A DNA stretch of 64,000 nt from the NCBI GenBank assembly GCA_964503085.1, contig CAZCYQ010000001.1, positions 62,001-126,000 on the forward strand. The letters are read 5' to 3'. Shown one piece after another: positions 53,736 through 63,358 of this stretch (positions are counted from its first letter, which is position 1; every line of letters starts with the position of its first letter). The notes below the pieces were generated by a model, which saw only the letters and a list, made by a program, of their open reading frames with translations, made no database searches and was not told where the DNA came from. The stretch comes from Bin80 sp964503085 (GTDB taxonomy: Bacteria > Bacteroidota > Rhodothermia > Rhodothermales > Bin80). Position numbers and translations under genes: made by a program.

Positions 53736-56566
53736 TGCCACGGCGCACGGATATTCACAAGATTTTACTGATCGGGTCGGGCCCTATTATTATTGGTCAG
53801 GCTTGCGAGTTTGATTACTCAGGGACACAAGCCTGCAGGGCACTTCGCAAAGAAGGATACGAGGTCGTGCTGGTCAATTCAAACCCCGCAACGATCATGA
53901 CCGATCCCATTACGGCGGATCGAATTTATTTGGAGGAGTTGACCGCGCCGTCTATCCGCAAAATTGTTGAAAAGGAGCGTCCCGATGCCGTGCTGCCCAC
54001 TATGGGAGGACAGACGGGCCTGAACCTGGCTGACGAGTTACAACGACAGGGATACTGGGAGGCGCAGGGTGTGAAGGTGATTGGCGTAGACATCGATGCA
54101 ATCCACATCACAGAGGATCGGCAGCAGTTTCGTGATCTGATGGAAGAGATTGGTGTAGATCAGGCGCGAAGCCAGGTGGCCAGGAGTTTGCTGGAAGCGA
54201 AGGAGGTCATACAATCACTTGGCGGTTTGCCGGTGGTTATTCGGCCATCTTTCACATTGGGCGGTGCAGGTGGCGGAATTATATGGAGCCCCAGGGAATT
54301 GGAGAGGAAGGTCATGCGGGGACTTGAACTCTCTCCGGTCCACGAAGTCCTCGTGGAAGAATGTGTGTATGGATGGAAAGAATTTGAGTTGGAATTGCTG
54401 CGTGACAGTAATGATAACGTGATCATAATCTGTACAATTGAGAATGTGGATCCCATGGGCGTCCATACGGGAGATTCGGTGACCGTAGCACCCTCCCAGA
54501 CGCTTACGGATAAGCAGTTCCAGCATATGCGGGACACAGCCATTCGCATGATGCGGTCTATTGGAACCTTTGCAGGCGGTTGTAACGTGCAGTTTGGGAT
54601 TAACCCGGTGGACGGACGTATGATTGCCATCGAGATTAACCCACGGGTCTCTCGTTCATCCGCTCTGGCGTCAAAAGCAACTGGATATCCAATTGCGAAA
54701 GTTGCGGCTAGGCTCGCTGTTGGGTATACTCTGGATGAGCTAAAAAACGATGTAACCGAAACTACGAGTGCCTGTTTTGAGCCGGCAATTGATTATGTAG
54801 TGACCAAGATTCCCCGTTGGAATTTCGAAAAATTCGAAGGAGTGGATGAGGAGCTGACCACGCAGATGAAAGCAGTCGGGGAAGTAATGTCTATTGGGAG
54901 AACCTTTACAGAAAGTCTGCAGAAGGCATGGCAGAGCCTGGAAATTGGCTATGCAGGCCTGGGGGCAGACCGGGAAAACCCTAGTCGCCCCAGCGTGCGT
55001 GAGCGTCTGCGCAGGTCATACTGGGATCGGACTCTCCAGATCAGGAATGCATTTATGCATGGTGCTTCAATGGATGAAGTATATGACATCACGCGCGTTG
55101 ATCCCTGGTTCTTGCAGCGGATAAGAATGCTCATTGATCTGGAAAAAGCACTCCAAAGATTACGTCTGCAGGATGTCACACCAGAGCAAATGCTGAACCT
55201 CAAACAGCACGGCTATTCGGATGTCCAGATTGCGTGGCTCGTAGCGGACGAAGTGAGCGAAGAAGAGGTGCGTCAGTATCGTCTGTCTCAAAATGTTTGT
55301 CCGCAATTCCTTTTGGTTGACACATGTGCTGGAGAGTTTCCGGCGGCGACACCATATTTCTATTCCTCCTACGAAAGTGCAACAGAGAGCCCGATCTCCG
55401 ACCGGGAGAAGGTCATCATACTTGGCAGCGGACCCAATCGAATTGGCCAGGGGATTGAGTTCGATTACTCTTGTGTCCACGGAGTGCAGGCTGTGCAGGA
55501 AATGGGCTACGAGGCAATCATGATAAATTGTAATCCCGAAACGGTCTCAACGGATTTTGATATCGCGGATAAGCTTTACTTTGAACCTGTATTCTGGGAG
55601 CGTGTGCTTGATATCATTGAACACGAGAAACCCAAAGGCGTCATTGTTCAACTCGGTGGGCAGACCGCACTAAAGCTGGCAGGGAAGTTATCTGAGCGGG
55701 GAATAAAAATATTTGGCACATCTTATGAGCTTATGGACTTGGCCGAAAACCGGGGCAAGTTTTCCGAGATTCTCAAAGAGCTGGACATTCCCTTCCCTCC
55801 GTACGGCATGGCTCAGACGGTATACGAGGCGGTGCGCGTAGCCGAATCGATTGGATATCCAATCCTTGTGCGCCCCAGTTATGTTCTAGGGGGGCAGGGA
55901 ATGAGAATTGCCATCAATAAAGAAGAGGTTGAGCGTTACGTAACCGATATCTACACACTGCTGCCCGACAACGAAATCCTTCTTGATCTATTCTTAAACA
56001 ATGGAATCGAGATTGATGTAGACGCTGTGCGCGATGCTGATGGTGATGTATGGATTACGGGGATTATGCAGCATATCGAACCTGCAGGTGTGCACTCCGG
56101 TGATTCCACAGCCGTCCTGCCACCGTATTCCCTGAGTGAATCGGTCATTGAAGACATTAAGAAATACACCATAGCTATCGCGAATCGGTTGGAGGTACTG
56201 GGATTAATGAATGTGCAAATGGTTGTGCAGGGAGATATGGTTTACGTGATTGAAGCCAATCCCCGTGCGTCTCGTACAGTTCCCTTCGTCGCAAAGGCGA
56301 CGGGGTTGCCGGTGGCCCGGATTGCCAGTAAGGTTATTCTCGGAGCCAAACTCAAAGACTTCAGGGATAAGGGTGGGCTGGATTCCAGTTTGAAAGGATA
56401 TGCAATCAAAGAACCCGTTTTTTCGTGGTCCAAATTCCCGGAAGTGCGCAAAGAGCTTGGTCCAGAAATGAAATCCACAGGCGAGACCATAGTATTTGTG
56501 GATGCGCTTACGGATAGCCATTTCAAGCGTCCGCACGAAATGCGTAACCTCTACCTATCACGATAG
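53735..56566 (+). CDS. carB: Carbamoyl-phosphate synthase large subunit without the MGS-like domain
   Basis: The 943-residue subunit has two ATP-grasp halves: IHKILLIGSGPIIIGQACEF starts the first, and KVIILGSGPNRIGQGIEFDY the second, with the oligomerisation region between. The usual allosteric MGS-like domain (about 130 residues) is missing: the chain stops with KSTGETIVFVDALTDSHFK and a short tail, where E. coli CarB continues with its regulatory domain. Start at 53735 overlaps the carA stop. Regulation by UMP/ornithine through that domain would be absent. Short CarB forms occur in some Bacteroidota, so this may be a lineage trait. Confidence 0.93.
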   Translation: MPRRTDIHKILLIGSGPIIIGQACEFDYSGTQACRALRKEGYEVVLVNSNPATIMTDPITADRIYLEELTAPSIRKIVEKERPDAVLPTMGGQTGLNLADELQRQGYWEAQGVKVIGVDIDAIHITEDRQQFRDLMEEIGVDQARSQVARSLLEAKEVIQSLGGLPVVIRPSFTLGGAGGGIIWSPRELERKVMRGLELSPVHEVLVEECVYGWKEFELELLRDSNDNVIIICTIENVDPMGVHTGDSVTVAPSQTLTDKQFQHMRDTAIRMMRSIGTFAGGCNVQFGINPVDGRMIAIEINPRVSRSSALASKATGYPIAKVAARLAVGYTLDELKNDVTETTSACFEPAIDYVVTKIPRWNFEKFEGVDEELTTQMKAVGEVMSIGRTFTESLQKAWQSLEIGYAGLGADRENPSRPSVRERLRRSYWDRTLQIRNAFMHGASMDEVYDITRVDPWFLQRIRMLIDLEKALQRLRLQDVTPEQMLNLKQHGYSDVQIAWLVADEVSEEEVRQYRLSQNVCPQFLLVDTCAGEFPAATPYFYSSYESATESPISDREKVIILGSGPNRIGQGIEFDYSCVHGVQAVQEMGYEAIMINCNPETVSTDFDIADKLYFEPVFWERVLDIIEHEKPKGVIVQLGGQTALKLAGKLSERGIKIFGTSYELMDLAENRGKFSEILKELDIPFPPYGMAQTVYEAVRVAESIGYPILVRPSYVLGGQGMRIAINKEEVERYVTDIYTLLPDNEILLDLFLNNGIEIDVDAVRDADGDVWITGIMQHIEPAGVHSGDSTAVLPPYSLSESVIEDIKKYTIAIANRLEVLGLMNVQMVVQGDMVYVIEANPRASRTVPFVAKATGLPVARIASKVILGAKLKDFRDKGGLDSSLKGYAIKEPVFSWSKFPEVRKELGPEMKSTGETIVFVDALTDSHFKRPHEMRNLYLSR

Positions 56567-56569
56567 TAG

Positions 56570-57289
56570 ATGGCCGGACATAACAAGTGGTCAAAGGTTA
56601 AGCGACAAAAGGCGGTCACCGACAGCCGTCGTTCGAAGGCTTGGGCGGTGATCACGCGTGACATTATGATAGCTGCCCGTGAGGGCGGTAAGGACCCGGA
56701 TATGAATGCACGTCTTGCGCTTGCCATTCAGAAGGCCAAGGGCAAGAATATGCCCAAGGAAAACATCGAAAGGGCGATCAAACGCGGGTCCGGAGAAATT
56801 GAAGGGCAGGATTACAAGGAGTGCACGTACGAGGGGTACAGTGCACAAGGAGTGGCGGTCATGGTTGATGCACTGACGGACAATACCAATCGCACTGTTG
56901 CCGATGTGCGCAGCGTTTTCGCTAAGAGTGGGGGGCGCTTGGCTAAATCAGGCAGCGTCGCTTATCTCTTTGAACGCAAAGGGTTGATCCAGGTCAACTC
57001 AGAGAACTTAGATGAGCTGGAGCTCCTGGAACTTGTGGCGGATAGTGGTGCGGATGATATGGAAAAAGATGAGGAGATGTTTGTGGTCATTACACCTGTA
57101 GAAGCCTTTGAAACAGTTCAGACCGAGATTGCTAATGCTGGAATCGGAATTGAAGAGGCTCGCCTTGTTCGGGCTCCGATCACGACTGTAAAAAAAGAAA
57201 CCGACCAAGTGCGTCAGACTGAGACACTGGTGACAAGACTAGAAGATCTGCAAGATGTGCAGGAAGTGTTCACTAACCTTGAGATGTGA
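56570..57289 (+). CDS. yebC: YebC/PmpR-family protein
   Basis: The 239-residue protein has the universal N-terminus AGHNKWSKVKRQKAVTDSRR and the block GKNMPKENIERAIKRGSGE, then EGYSAQGVAVMVDALTDN and FVITPVEAF-type domain ends. The family was long annotated as a transcriptional regulator (PmpR, YebC) and in recent work also linked to translation of difficult proline stretches. Its position before ruvC is the conserved order seen across bacteria. The stop overlaps the ruvC start by one base. Confidence 0.96.
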   Translation: MAGHNKWSKVKRQKAVTDSRRSKAWAVITRDIMIAAREGGKDPDMNARLALAIQKAKGKNMPKENIERAIKRGSGEIEGQDYKECTYEGYSAQGVAVMVDALTDNTNRTVADVRSVFAKSGGRLAKSGSVAYLFERKGLIQVNSENLDELELLELVADSGADDMEKDEEMFVVITPVEAFETVQTEIANAGIGIEEARLVRAPITTVKKETDQVRQTETLVTRLEDLQDVQEVFTNLEM

Positions 57290-57831
57290 TGAGAGTTTTG
57301 GGTATTGATCCCGGTTCGTTACAGACCGGTTATGGCGTTATTGATGAGAACAATCGGGTCCATGGATTTGGGGCAGTTACGTTTACCGGTGATCATGTTG
57401 TACGTGTTCAAGCGATTTATCACGAAATAACTCGGCTGGTCAAAGAATTAAAGCCCAATACCTGTGGCATAGAAATGCCGGTTTACGGCAGGAACCCGCA
57501 GGCCATGCTTAAGCTTGGCCGGGCCCAAGCCGCGGCAATGCTGGCGGTCCTGAATCAGGGAGTATCTGTGACACAGTACACGCCCAAAATGGTTAAGCGA
57601 TCTGTTACGGGGAATGGTAATGCCAGCAAGCAGCAGGTAACCTATATGGTCAGCAGTTTGCTGGAGTTTGGCGAGTTGAATCACGAGATAACACACGATG
57701 CCTCGGATGCCCTGGCAGTTGCGTTTTGTCATAAAGAGCGAGAGGTGACCGGTAAAAAATCGGGGGAGTCACGCTACAACAATTGGGCTTCTTTTGTACG
57801 GGCAAATCCGGACCGCGTCATTGGAAATTAG
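57289..57831 (+). CDS. ruvC: Holliday junction resolvase RuvC
   Basis: The 180-residue endonuclease cleaves Holliday junctions. The catalytic acids are the Asp in VLGIDPGSLQTGYG (residue 7), the Glu in CGIEMPVYGRN, and the Asp pair in HDASDALAVAFCH. The block LGRAQAAAMLAVLNQG and TPKMVKRSVTGNGNASKQQV are typical. Start ATG at 57289 overlaps the yebC stop (TGATG); the GTG at 57286 just upstream is an alternative. Confidence 0.96.
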   Translation: MRVLGIDPGSLQTGYGVIDENNRVHGFGAVTFTGDHVVRVQAIYHEITRLVKELKPNTCGIEMPVYGRNPQAMLKLGRAQAAAMLAVLNQGVSVTQYTPKMVKRSVTGNGNASKQQVTYMVSSLLEFGELNHEITHDASDALAVAFCHKEREVTGKKSGESRYNNWASFVRANPDRVIGN

Positions 57832-58038
57832 CGACAGACGCCCTCCGTCAGCTATATTCGGCGGACCGAAAGTTATTGGGGATTTGTGCTGCGAGGGCGT
57901 TGTACGGCCAGCCATCACGGACGTGATAGAATGCTCGGATCTAGCGGATTTTTTCATGAGGTCAAGAATGGCGATTTTTGTTGAACATTGAAGGAAGAGT
58001 TGCGTTAGCGCGCGTGTTTAGCAAATTTTTATGATTCG

Positions 58039-58305
58039 GTGAAGACTGAAAAAGACTGTGAGTATCCACTGGATCGGTTGCCAATTGTTCAAGCCTATCA
58101 TTGGCAGAGCCGGTCCAAACCCTCCCTCAAAAAAGGAGAACTTGTCTATTATGGACCATATCCAACTTCGTACGGAATCGGTGAAGTGCAGCGTGTAACC
58201 AATAGCCTTGTTGCTGTAGATTTTCGCGGTACTGGCAGTGCCCGGGTACACGAAGATGTAATTCACGAGCACTACTTGATTCCACTATCGGATGCCACTC
58301 AATAG
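58039..58305 (+). CDS. Small conserved-looking protein, unknown
   Basis: This 88-residue product starts at GTG with no clear ribosome-binding site. It is rich in aromatic residues and His and shows the pattern KKGELVYYGPYPTSYGIG, then EVQRVTNSLVAVDFRGTG, which looks like a small beta barrel (SH3-like or Tudor-like). It lies between ruvC and the ABC transporter genes on the same strand with gaps of 207 and 81 bp. No family was recognised, and a non-coding origin is possible though the fold-like pattern argues for a gene. Confidence 0.5.
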   Translation: MKTEKDCEYPLDRLPIVQAYHWQSRSKPSLKKGELVYYGPYPTSYGIGEVQRVTNSLVAVDFRGTGSARVHEDVIHEHYLIPLSDATQ

Positions 58306-58386
58306 CGGCACGTTTTTGTGTCTGCAAGTCGGGGGCTTGTTGGTCCGTAGTTATGGCGTGCCCGACAGTTACGGTAGCTGTTGTTG

Positions 58387-59298
58387 ATGGGCTCATTGGT
58401 CCTACAAGGAGTAACAAAGCGTTTCGGCAAGGTCACTGCCGCTCAGGGTATTTCGTTCGAGGCTGAGCCAGGACGAATTCTTGGTCTTCTGGGCCCTAAC
58501 GGTGCGGGGAAAACCACGACAATCCGAATGATTGCCAATATCCTCACTCCGGATAACGGCAGGGTAACGCTTGATGGACGTGTAGTAGGGCCATGGAGCC
58601 AAGAACAGATGGGGTATCTGCCGGAGGAACGGGGGCTCTACAAGAAAGTCAGGATCAATGATCAACTCCGATACCTGGCCGCTCTCAAGGGCATACGCGC
58701 GCGTGAGTCGGCGCCGAGAATAGCGTACTGGGTTAAGCGCTTGGGTTTGCAGGAATGGGGTGCCCGTAAGGCGCAGGAGCTGTCTAAAGGGATGCAGCAA
58801 AAAGTACAGTTCATTGCTGCAGTACTATCCAACCCTCGTCTGATCATTTTGGATGAACCGTTCAGTGGGTTAGACCCTGTCAACAGTGAGCTTCTGCGTG
58901 AGATTGTTGCAGAGCTGAAGGCCAATGGTCGGACCATTTTGTTCGCAAGTCACCGTATGGAGCAGGTAGAGCAACTGTGTGATGATATTTGTCTGATAGC
59001 CAACGGAAAACTTGTTTTAAAAGGAACGCTCCGTGATATTAAACGAAGGATTAAGCGCGACAGGTTAGCACTTTCATACGATGGCGAAGCGCCTTTCCTA
59101 GATGCTATGGAGAGGAAAGGAGACCTACAGTATTTGGAGCGCAATGAAGACGGTTGTATTGTGCGCCTGGCGGAGCATTGTCATTCGAGATCCCTGTTGG
59201 AACGTCTTCTGGAAACCCCAGATCTTGAATTGTACCGTTTCGAGTTGCTTCAGCCTTCCTTGAACGAGATTTTTATTCGGACTGTGGAATCGCAATGA
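58387..59298 (+). CDS. ABC transporter ATP-binding protein (NatA-like)
   Basis: The 303-residue ATPase has Walker A GLLGPNGAGKTTTIRM, Q-loop-like region GYLPEERGLYKK, signature ELSKGMQQKVQF, Walker B LIILDEPFSGLDPVN, and H-loop FASHRMEQVEQL. The C-terminal 80 residues are the DUF4162-like tail of NatA-type exporters. It overlaps the permease gene by four bases, and together they form an ABC-2 type exporter that may extrude Na+ or another small substrate; the substrate is not evident. The ATG at 58387 was chosen over an upstream TTG. Confidence 0.92.
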   Translation: MGSLVLQGVTKRFGKVTAAQGISFEAEPGRILGLLGPNGAGKTTTIRMIANILTPDNGRVTLDGRVVGPWSQEQMGYLPEERGLYKKVRINDQLRYLAALKGIRARESAPRIAYWVKRLGLQEWGARKAQELSKGMQQKVQFIAAVLSNPRLIILDEPFSGLDPVNSELLREIVAELKANGRTILFASHRMEQVEQLCDDICLIANGKLVLKGTLRDIKRRIKRDRLALSYDGEAPFLDAMERKGDLQYLERNEDGCIVRLAEHCHSRSLLERLLETPDLELYRFELLQPSLNEIFIRTVESQ

Positions 59299-60623
59299 TG
59301 AGCAGAAAGAGCCTTGTGGTTATGCAGAATGAGTTCATGCGACGCGTGACCTCCAAGACCTTTATCCTGACCACATTATTGGGACCGGCATTGTTGATCG
59401 GGTTTTTTGCCGTCATAATTATGATTTCAATTTCCGCGGTGGAAGATTCCTTTGAGGATAATTCTTCCGGGGAAAACAGTTCGTTTCGGATTGCCGTTGT
59501 AGATGAAACCGGTGTGCTGAATGCCCGGATATTGAGCCAGGGTTTAGGTGACCATTCCTTAGTCACGGCTGACCTCAATTCAGCACATGAGGGCGTTCTG
59601 GAAGGACTCTTTGATGCATACGTTCGTATTCCATCAGAAGTGATTTCTGGAACCGGACAGCCAGTACTTTACTCGCAGGAGGGAAGAGGGCTTGGTGTGC
59701 GCGGTGCGCTTGGAGGCATAATCGAGAAGGCGTTGGAAGACCATTTACTGGCCGACCGTAATGTATCTACGGATGTCCGGTCCATATTTGAACGTGTGGT
59801 GAGGCTGGATACGGTTAGGTTGACCGGCGAAGGTGAAGAAGCAGAGGCTCCGGCTCAAGAGGGGTATGTGATTCTTGGTTTTGTATTGGGTATGGTCATG
59901 TACATGACCATGCTTATTTATGGAACGTTGATTTTATACGGTACGATGGAGGAGAGAACAACGCGCGTCGTCGAAATTATTGTGTCATCTGTTCGTCCGT
60001 TTGACCTGCTCATGGGCAAGGTACTGGGGATCGGTTTAATTGGCTTTGTGCAGATGGCAGTCTGGGTGTTGATGTTTCTGGGAGCCATGATATTAGCCGG
60101 GCCGATTATTGGGATGTTCATTGACCCAGCTATGTATGACTTGCCAGCAGCGGCAACCAATCAGGAAATACTGGCTGCGGCCAATATTTCCATGCCGCAT
60201 ATTTCAGTTGGCCTTTTCGTATGGTTCATTCTCTACTTCATTGGGGGCTACCTTCTTTATGGCGGGTTGTTTGCGACGGTAGGAACACTAGTTGATTCCC
60301 CGCAGGAATCCCAGAGCTTGATGATACCGCTACTCATGCCCATGGTCATTTCTATCGTGTTCCTGTCCCCGGTGATGATGAATCCAGACAGCGGACTCGC
60401 GCTGGGGCTATCAATATTTCCCCTTACCTCGCCGGTTCCTATGATCGTCCGCATGTCAGTTTCGGACGTCCCATTCTGGCAGCTTTTGTTGTCCTACGGA
60501 TTACTGGTGCTGTCCTTTATTGGATCAATATGGGTCAGTGCCCGGATCTATCGCGCGAGCATTCTTATGTATGGTAAGAAGCCTTCTCTCAGAGTCATAG
60601 CGGGCTATCTTCGCAATGGCTGA
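59295..60623 (+). CDS. ABC-2 type transporter permease (NatB-like)
   Basis: The 442-residue permease has an N-terminal helix (TFILTTLLGPALLIGFFAVI), a large extracytoplasmic domain of about 150 residues and a cluster of helices from residue 190. The C-terminal segments include VLGIGLIGFVQMAVWVLM and the block PQESQSLMIPLLMPMVIS with the family's short motif. It pairs with the upstream ATPase (overlapping start). The 3' end overlaps the convergent ogt gene by 19 bp. Confidence 0.88.
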   Translation: MMSRKSLVVMQNEFMRRVTSKTFILTTLLGPALLIGFFAVIIMISISAVEDSFEDNSSGENSSFRIAVVDETGVLNARILSQGLGDHSLVTADLNSAHEGVLEGLFDAYVRIPSEVISGTGQPVLYSQEGRGLGVRGALGGIIEKALEDHLLADRNVSTDVRSIFERVVRLDTVRLTGEGEEAEAPAQEGYVILGFVLGMVMYMTMLIYGTLILYGTMEERTTRVVEIIVSSVRPFDLLMGKVLGIGLIGFVQMAVWVLMFLGAMILAGPIIGMFIDPAMYDLPAAATNQEILAAANISMPHISVGLFVWFILYFIGGYLLYGGLFATVGTLVDSPQESQSLMIPLLMPMVISIVFLSPVMMNPDSGLALGLSIFPLTSPVPMIVRMSVSDVPFWQLLLSYGLLVLSFIGSIWVSARIYRASILMYGKKPSLRVIAGYLRNG

Positions 60624-61111
60624 AATATATCTTTGCCTGTGTACTTGGCCTCCAGTCGAAGGAGCGTTTGCTTGTGCTCCAGACCACCGCTGTATCCTGT
60701 TAGTTGGCCATTTGAACCTATCACACGATGGCAGGGAAGAATTATAGGAACAGGGTTGGAACCGTTAGCGGTACCCACGGCGCGCGCAAGGTGCGCATCT
60801 CCGAGTCTGCGAGCCAGTTCGCTATAAGAGCGGGTTTCGCCATAAGGGATGGCATCCAGCAGTGTCCATACCCGCTTCTGGAATGCCGTTCCGCGCAGAT
60901 CGAGTTTCACCGAAAAGCGCTCCAATTTGCCCGCGAAATAAGCGGAGAGTTCCTTTGCAGCCCTATCAAACGGAGCGCCGGCGGGCTCGCACTCTGAAAT
61001 GGCACCAAACTGGATACGCATGAGACCAAGCGAAGAGAACGTGAGTGTTAGAGGACCGACTGGCGTCTCAGAAATTGCGCCGCATTTGACGCGGGGTGGG
61101 ACAATTGGCAT
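60605..61111 (-). CDS. ogt: Methylated-DNA-[protein]-cysteine S-methyltransferase
   Basis: The 168-residue suicide enzyme removes O6-alkyl groups from guanine. The acceptor cysteine is in IILPCHRVIGSNGQLTGY and the DNA-binding helix-turn-helix block is TAFQKRVWTLLDAIPYGETRSYSELARRLG. The asparagine hinge is in GTANGSNPV. There is no Ada-type regulatory domain. It is convergent with the permease and divergent from trigger factor, with 57 bp between starts. Confidence 0.95.
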   Translation of the reverse strand: MPIVPPRVKCGAISETPVGPLTLTFSSLGLMRIQFGAISECEPAGAPFDRAAKELSAYFAGKLERFSVKLDLRGTAFQKRVWTLLDAIPYGETRSYSELARRLGDAHLARAVGTANGSNPVPIILPCHRVIGSNGQLTGYSGGLEHKQTLLRLEAKYTGKDIFQPLRR

Positions 61112-61168
61112 GGCTGGACCGTTCCAATAGATTCGGGTTTTCGGAACCGATTATTACTCTTTATTGCA

Positions 61169-62455
61169 ATGGAAGTTAATGTGCTTGAGACCGGCGATAT
61201 GGTCCGTGTCCTTGAAATTAAGGCTACCGCGGCGGATCTGGAAACGGATGTACGGCTAGCGTTACGAAAGCTGCGGTCCGCGACAACCATGCGGGGGTTC
61301 CGGCCTGGTCGTGTGCCAATCAAAATGATTCGTCAAATGAGGGGGGAAGATGTGAAAAACGAGGTTGTCGACAACCTTACGAAGGAGGTATTTGAGGATA
61401 TGGTCAGGGGCAGTGATGAGTATCAGCTCCTTGGAACGCCGCGGGAAATCAGGCGGGACTATGAGTTGGATGAGGATTTATTGGTCCAAGTGGAATTTTA
61501 CGTGGTTCCGAAACTGGAGCTTCAAGATATTACCGGACAAGTACTCGAAATTCCTGTTGGCGGTGAGATTACGGAGCGTGTTACTGAGTTCTTTATAAGA
61601 AAAAGAATGTCCGAGCATCTGCCGAACAGGCCGCTTGAAGCGGGAGAGAAAATCGGTGAGGGCATGGATGGCATGCTGGACCAGATAGAATATCGGGTTA
61701 CAGAGGTCGACAACGCAACAGGATTGGTGCTGGTCGGAAGTGAAAGCAAATTGGAGACTCTTGATTTTGGCGGTGCTGAGGGTTTGAATCCAGAGGTTGG
61801 CGATGGATACAGAACGGCCTTTACAGGACGGGCAGTTGGAGATATAGTGAACCTAGATGACATGGAAGCTGAGGACCCGTCATCAGTTCATATGAGGGAG
61901 GAATCATACTTTGAGGCTGAAATTTTAGAAGCGCTTCGGTTTGAATGGCCGGAGATTGATGACGGATGGGCAATGATAGTCAGTGAGGAGGAAGTAAATA
62001 CTGCTGAGGAATTGCAAGGATGGGTGCAGGAATATCTAACGAATCTCTTTGAGAGGCATACTAGGTATATCTTGGACTTTCAGTTTATGAACCGTATGCA
62101 AGTATTGCATCCCTTTAACTTACCCACATCTCTTGTAGAGCAGATGAGGGGGAATTTGCTGGATAAGTGGGCGGATGATCCTAATGCCTTGGAGTATCTG
62201 AAAGATTCTATGGCACATCTGCGATGGCTAATTTTACTTGAAGCAATTGAAGGGCAAGTAGACTTGGAATCATCTGAAGAGGTAGTCGAAATTCCAGATG
62301 GTGAGACGAAACCAGAAGTCGATAGTGGGATTACAGCGGCATCAGAGCAATTGCGTGGTAATCCATTGACCGCGCATTTACTTAAGCAATTTGAGGTTAG
62401 TGAGATTCCTGTCCCCGAGGAGGGAATGATGTATCTCATAGCGAAGAATTTGTAA
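61169..62455 (+). CDS. tig: Trigger factor
   Basis: The 428-residue ribosome-bound chaperone has the ribosome-docking signature GFRPGRVPIKMI in its N-terminal domain, preceded by EVNVLETGDMVRVLEIKA. The middle PPIase (FKBP-like) domain seems reduced or divergent: no typical catalytic aromatic cluster could be picked out between residues 150 and 250. The C-terminal helical arms end with FEVSEIPVPEEGMMYLIAK. The order trigger factor followed by clpP is the conserved neighbourhood. Confidence 0.92.
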   Translation: MEVNVLETGDMVRVLEIKATAADLETDVRLALRKLRSATTMRGFRPGRVPIKMIRQMRGEDVKNEVVDNLTKEVFEDMVRGSDEYQLLGTPREIRRDYELDEDLLVQVEFYVVPKLELQDITGQVLEIPVGGEITERVTEFFIRKRMSEHLPNRPLEAGEKIGEGMDGMLDQIEYRVTEVDNATGLVLVGSESKLETLDFGGAEGLNPEVGDGYRTAFTGRAVGDIVNLDDMEAEDPSSVHMREESYFEAEILEALRFEWPEIDDGWAMIVSEEEVNTAEELQGWVQEYLTNLFERHTRYILDFQFMNRMQVLHPFNLPTSLVEQMRGNLLDKWADDPNALEYLKDSMAHLRWLILLEAIEGQVDLESSEEVVEIPDGETKPEVDSGITAASEQLRGNPLTAHLLKQFEVSEIPVPEEGMMYLIAKNL

Positions 62456-62489
62456 GGGAATTGGCTTTCAACAAATTAAGGTATATCCA

Positions 62490-63173
62490 ATGGTTAACGA
62501 CTTTGTAAAATTCTCCAAGAGCCTTCACTTGCCGGAGAGTATATACAGAAAAGGATTAGGTGATCAACCCATAAGCAATTTAGTGCCCATGGTAGTTGAG
62601 CAAACCTCCCGCGGCGAGCGGGCCTATGATATATTCAGTCGGCTCCTGAAAGAGCGCATTATAATTATAGGTACCCCGATCAACGACATCGTGGCAAACT
62701 TGACAGTTGCTCAACTACTCTATTTGACCAGCGAGAATCCAGAACGCGACATAAACGTCTACATTAATTCGCCGGGCGGCATGGTGTATAGCGGACTTGG
62801 TGTTTATGATACGATCCAGTATGTATCCTGTCCGGTGGCAACAATTTGTGTGGGATTAGCGGCCTCATTGGGTTCGGTGCTTTTGGCAGCCGGAACGAAG
62901 GAGCACCGAGCCGCGCTGCCCAATTCACGCATCATGCTTCACCAACCGCTCGGAGGAGCACAGGGACAGGCGTCTGACATCGAAATCCAGGCCCGCGAAA
63001 TTCTGTGGCTGAAACAGCGCCTCTACGAAATCATGGCGCAGCATACCGGACAAGACACAGAGACCATCGCAAAGGATGCGGATCGGGACTACTGGTTGAG
63101 TGCGGAGGAAGCCAAAGACTACGGCCTGATTGATAACGTGTTGACACCGCAGGAGCTGCCAAACAACAAATAG
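62490..63173 (+). CDS. clpP: ATP-dependent Clp protease proteolytic subunit
   Basis: The 227-residue serine protease shows the catalytic Ser in VGLAASLGSVLLAAG, the His in RIMLHQPLGGAQGQ and the Asp region DADRDYWLSAEEAKDYGLID. It has the ClpP fold with INSPGGMVYSGLGVYDTIQ. The N-terminal extension of about 20 residues is longer than usual. It follows trigger factor by 34 bp; clpX, the expected next gene, is absent, and the tRNA-Glu on the opposite strand begins four bases after the stop. Confidence 0.96.
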   Translation: MVNDFVKFSKSLHLPESIYRKGLGDQPISNLVPMVVEQTSRGERAYDIFSRLLKERIIIIGTPINDIVANLTVAQLLYLTSENPERDINVYINSPGGMVYSGLGVYDTIQYVSCPVATICVGLAASLGSVLLAAGTKEHRAALPNSRIMLHQPLGGAQGQASDIEIQAREILWLKQRLYEIMAQHTGQDTETIAKDADRDYWLSAEEAKDYGLIDNVLTPQELPNNK

Positions 63174-63176
63174 GTG

Positions 63177-63252
63177 TGGTACCGCGTACGGGATTTGAAC
63201 CCGTGTTACCGGCGTGAGAGGCCGGCGTCCTGGACCCCTAGACGAACGCGGC
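63177..63252 (-). tRNA. tRNA-Glu (CUC)
   Basis: The 76-nt minus-strand cloverleaf has acceptor GCCGCGT/ACGCGGT, D-arm with GTCTAGGGGTCCAGGAC, anticodon loop CTCTCAC (anticodon CUC) and T-arm ACGGGTTCAAATCCCGT, with A discriminator and encoded CCA. It is convergent with clpP, three bases after the stop. Confidence 0.93.
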
Positions 63253-63358
63253 GAACAGCGTTTTACCATGATGCTCTTTGCGGGTTGCGGAGGTTTGTAG
63301 GGTTGCCTTTGGAACCTGCCATTTTCTGCGGGGGTTGCATTGACAAGATTCAAAAATC

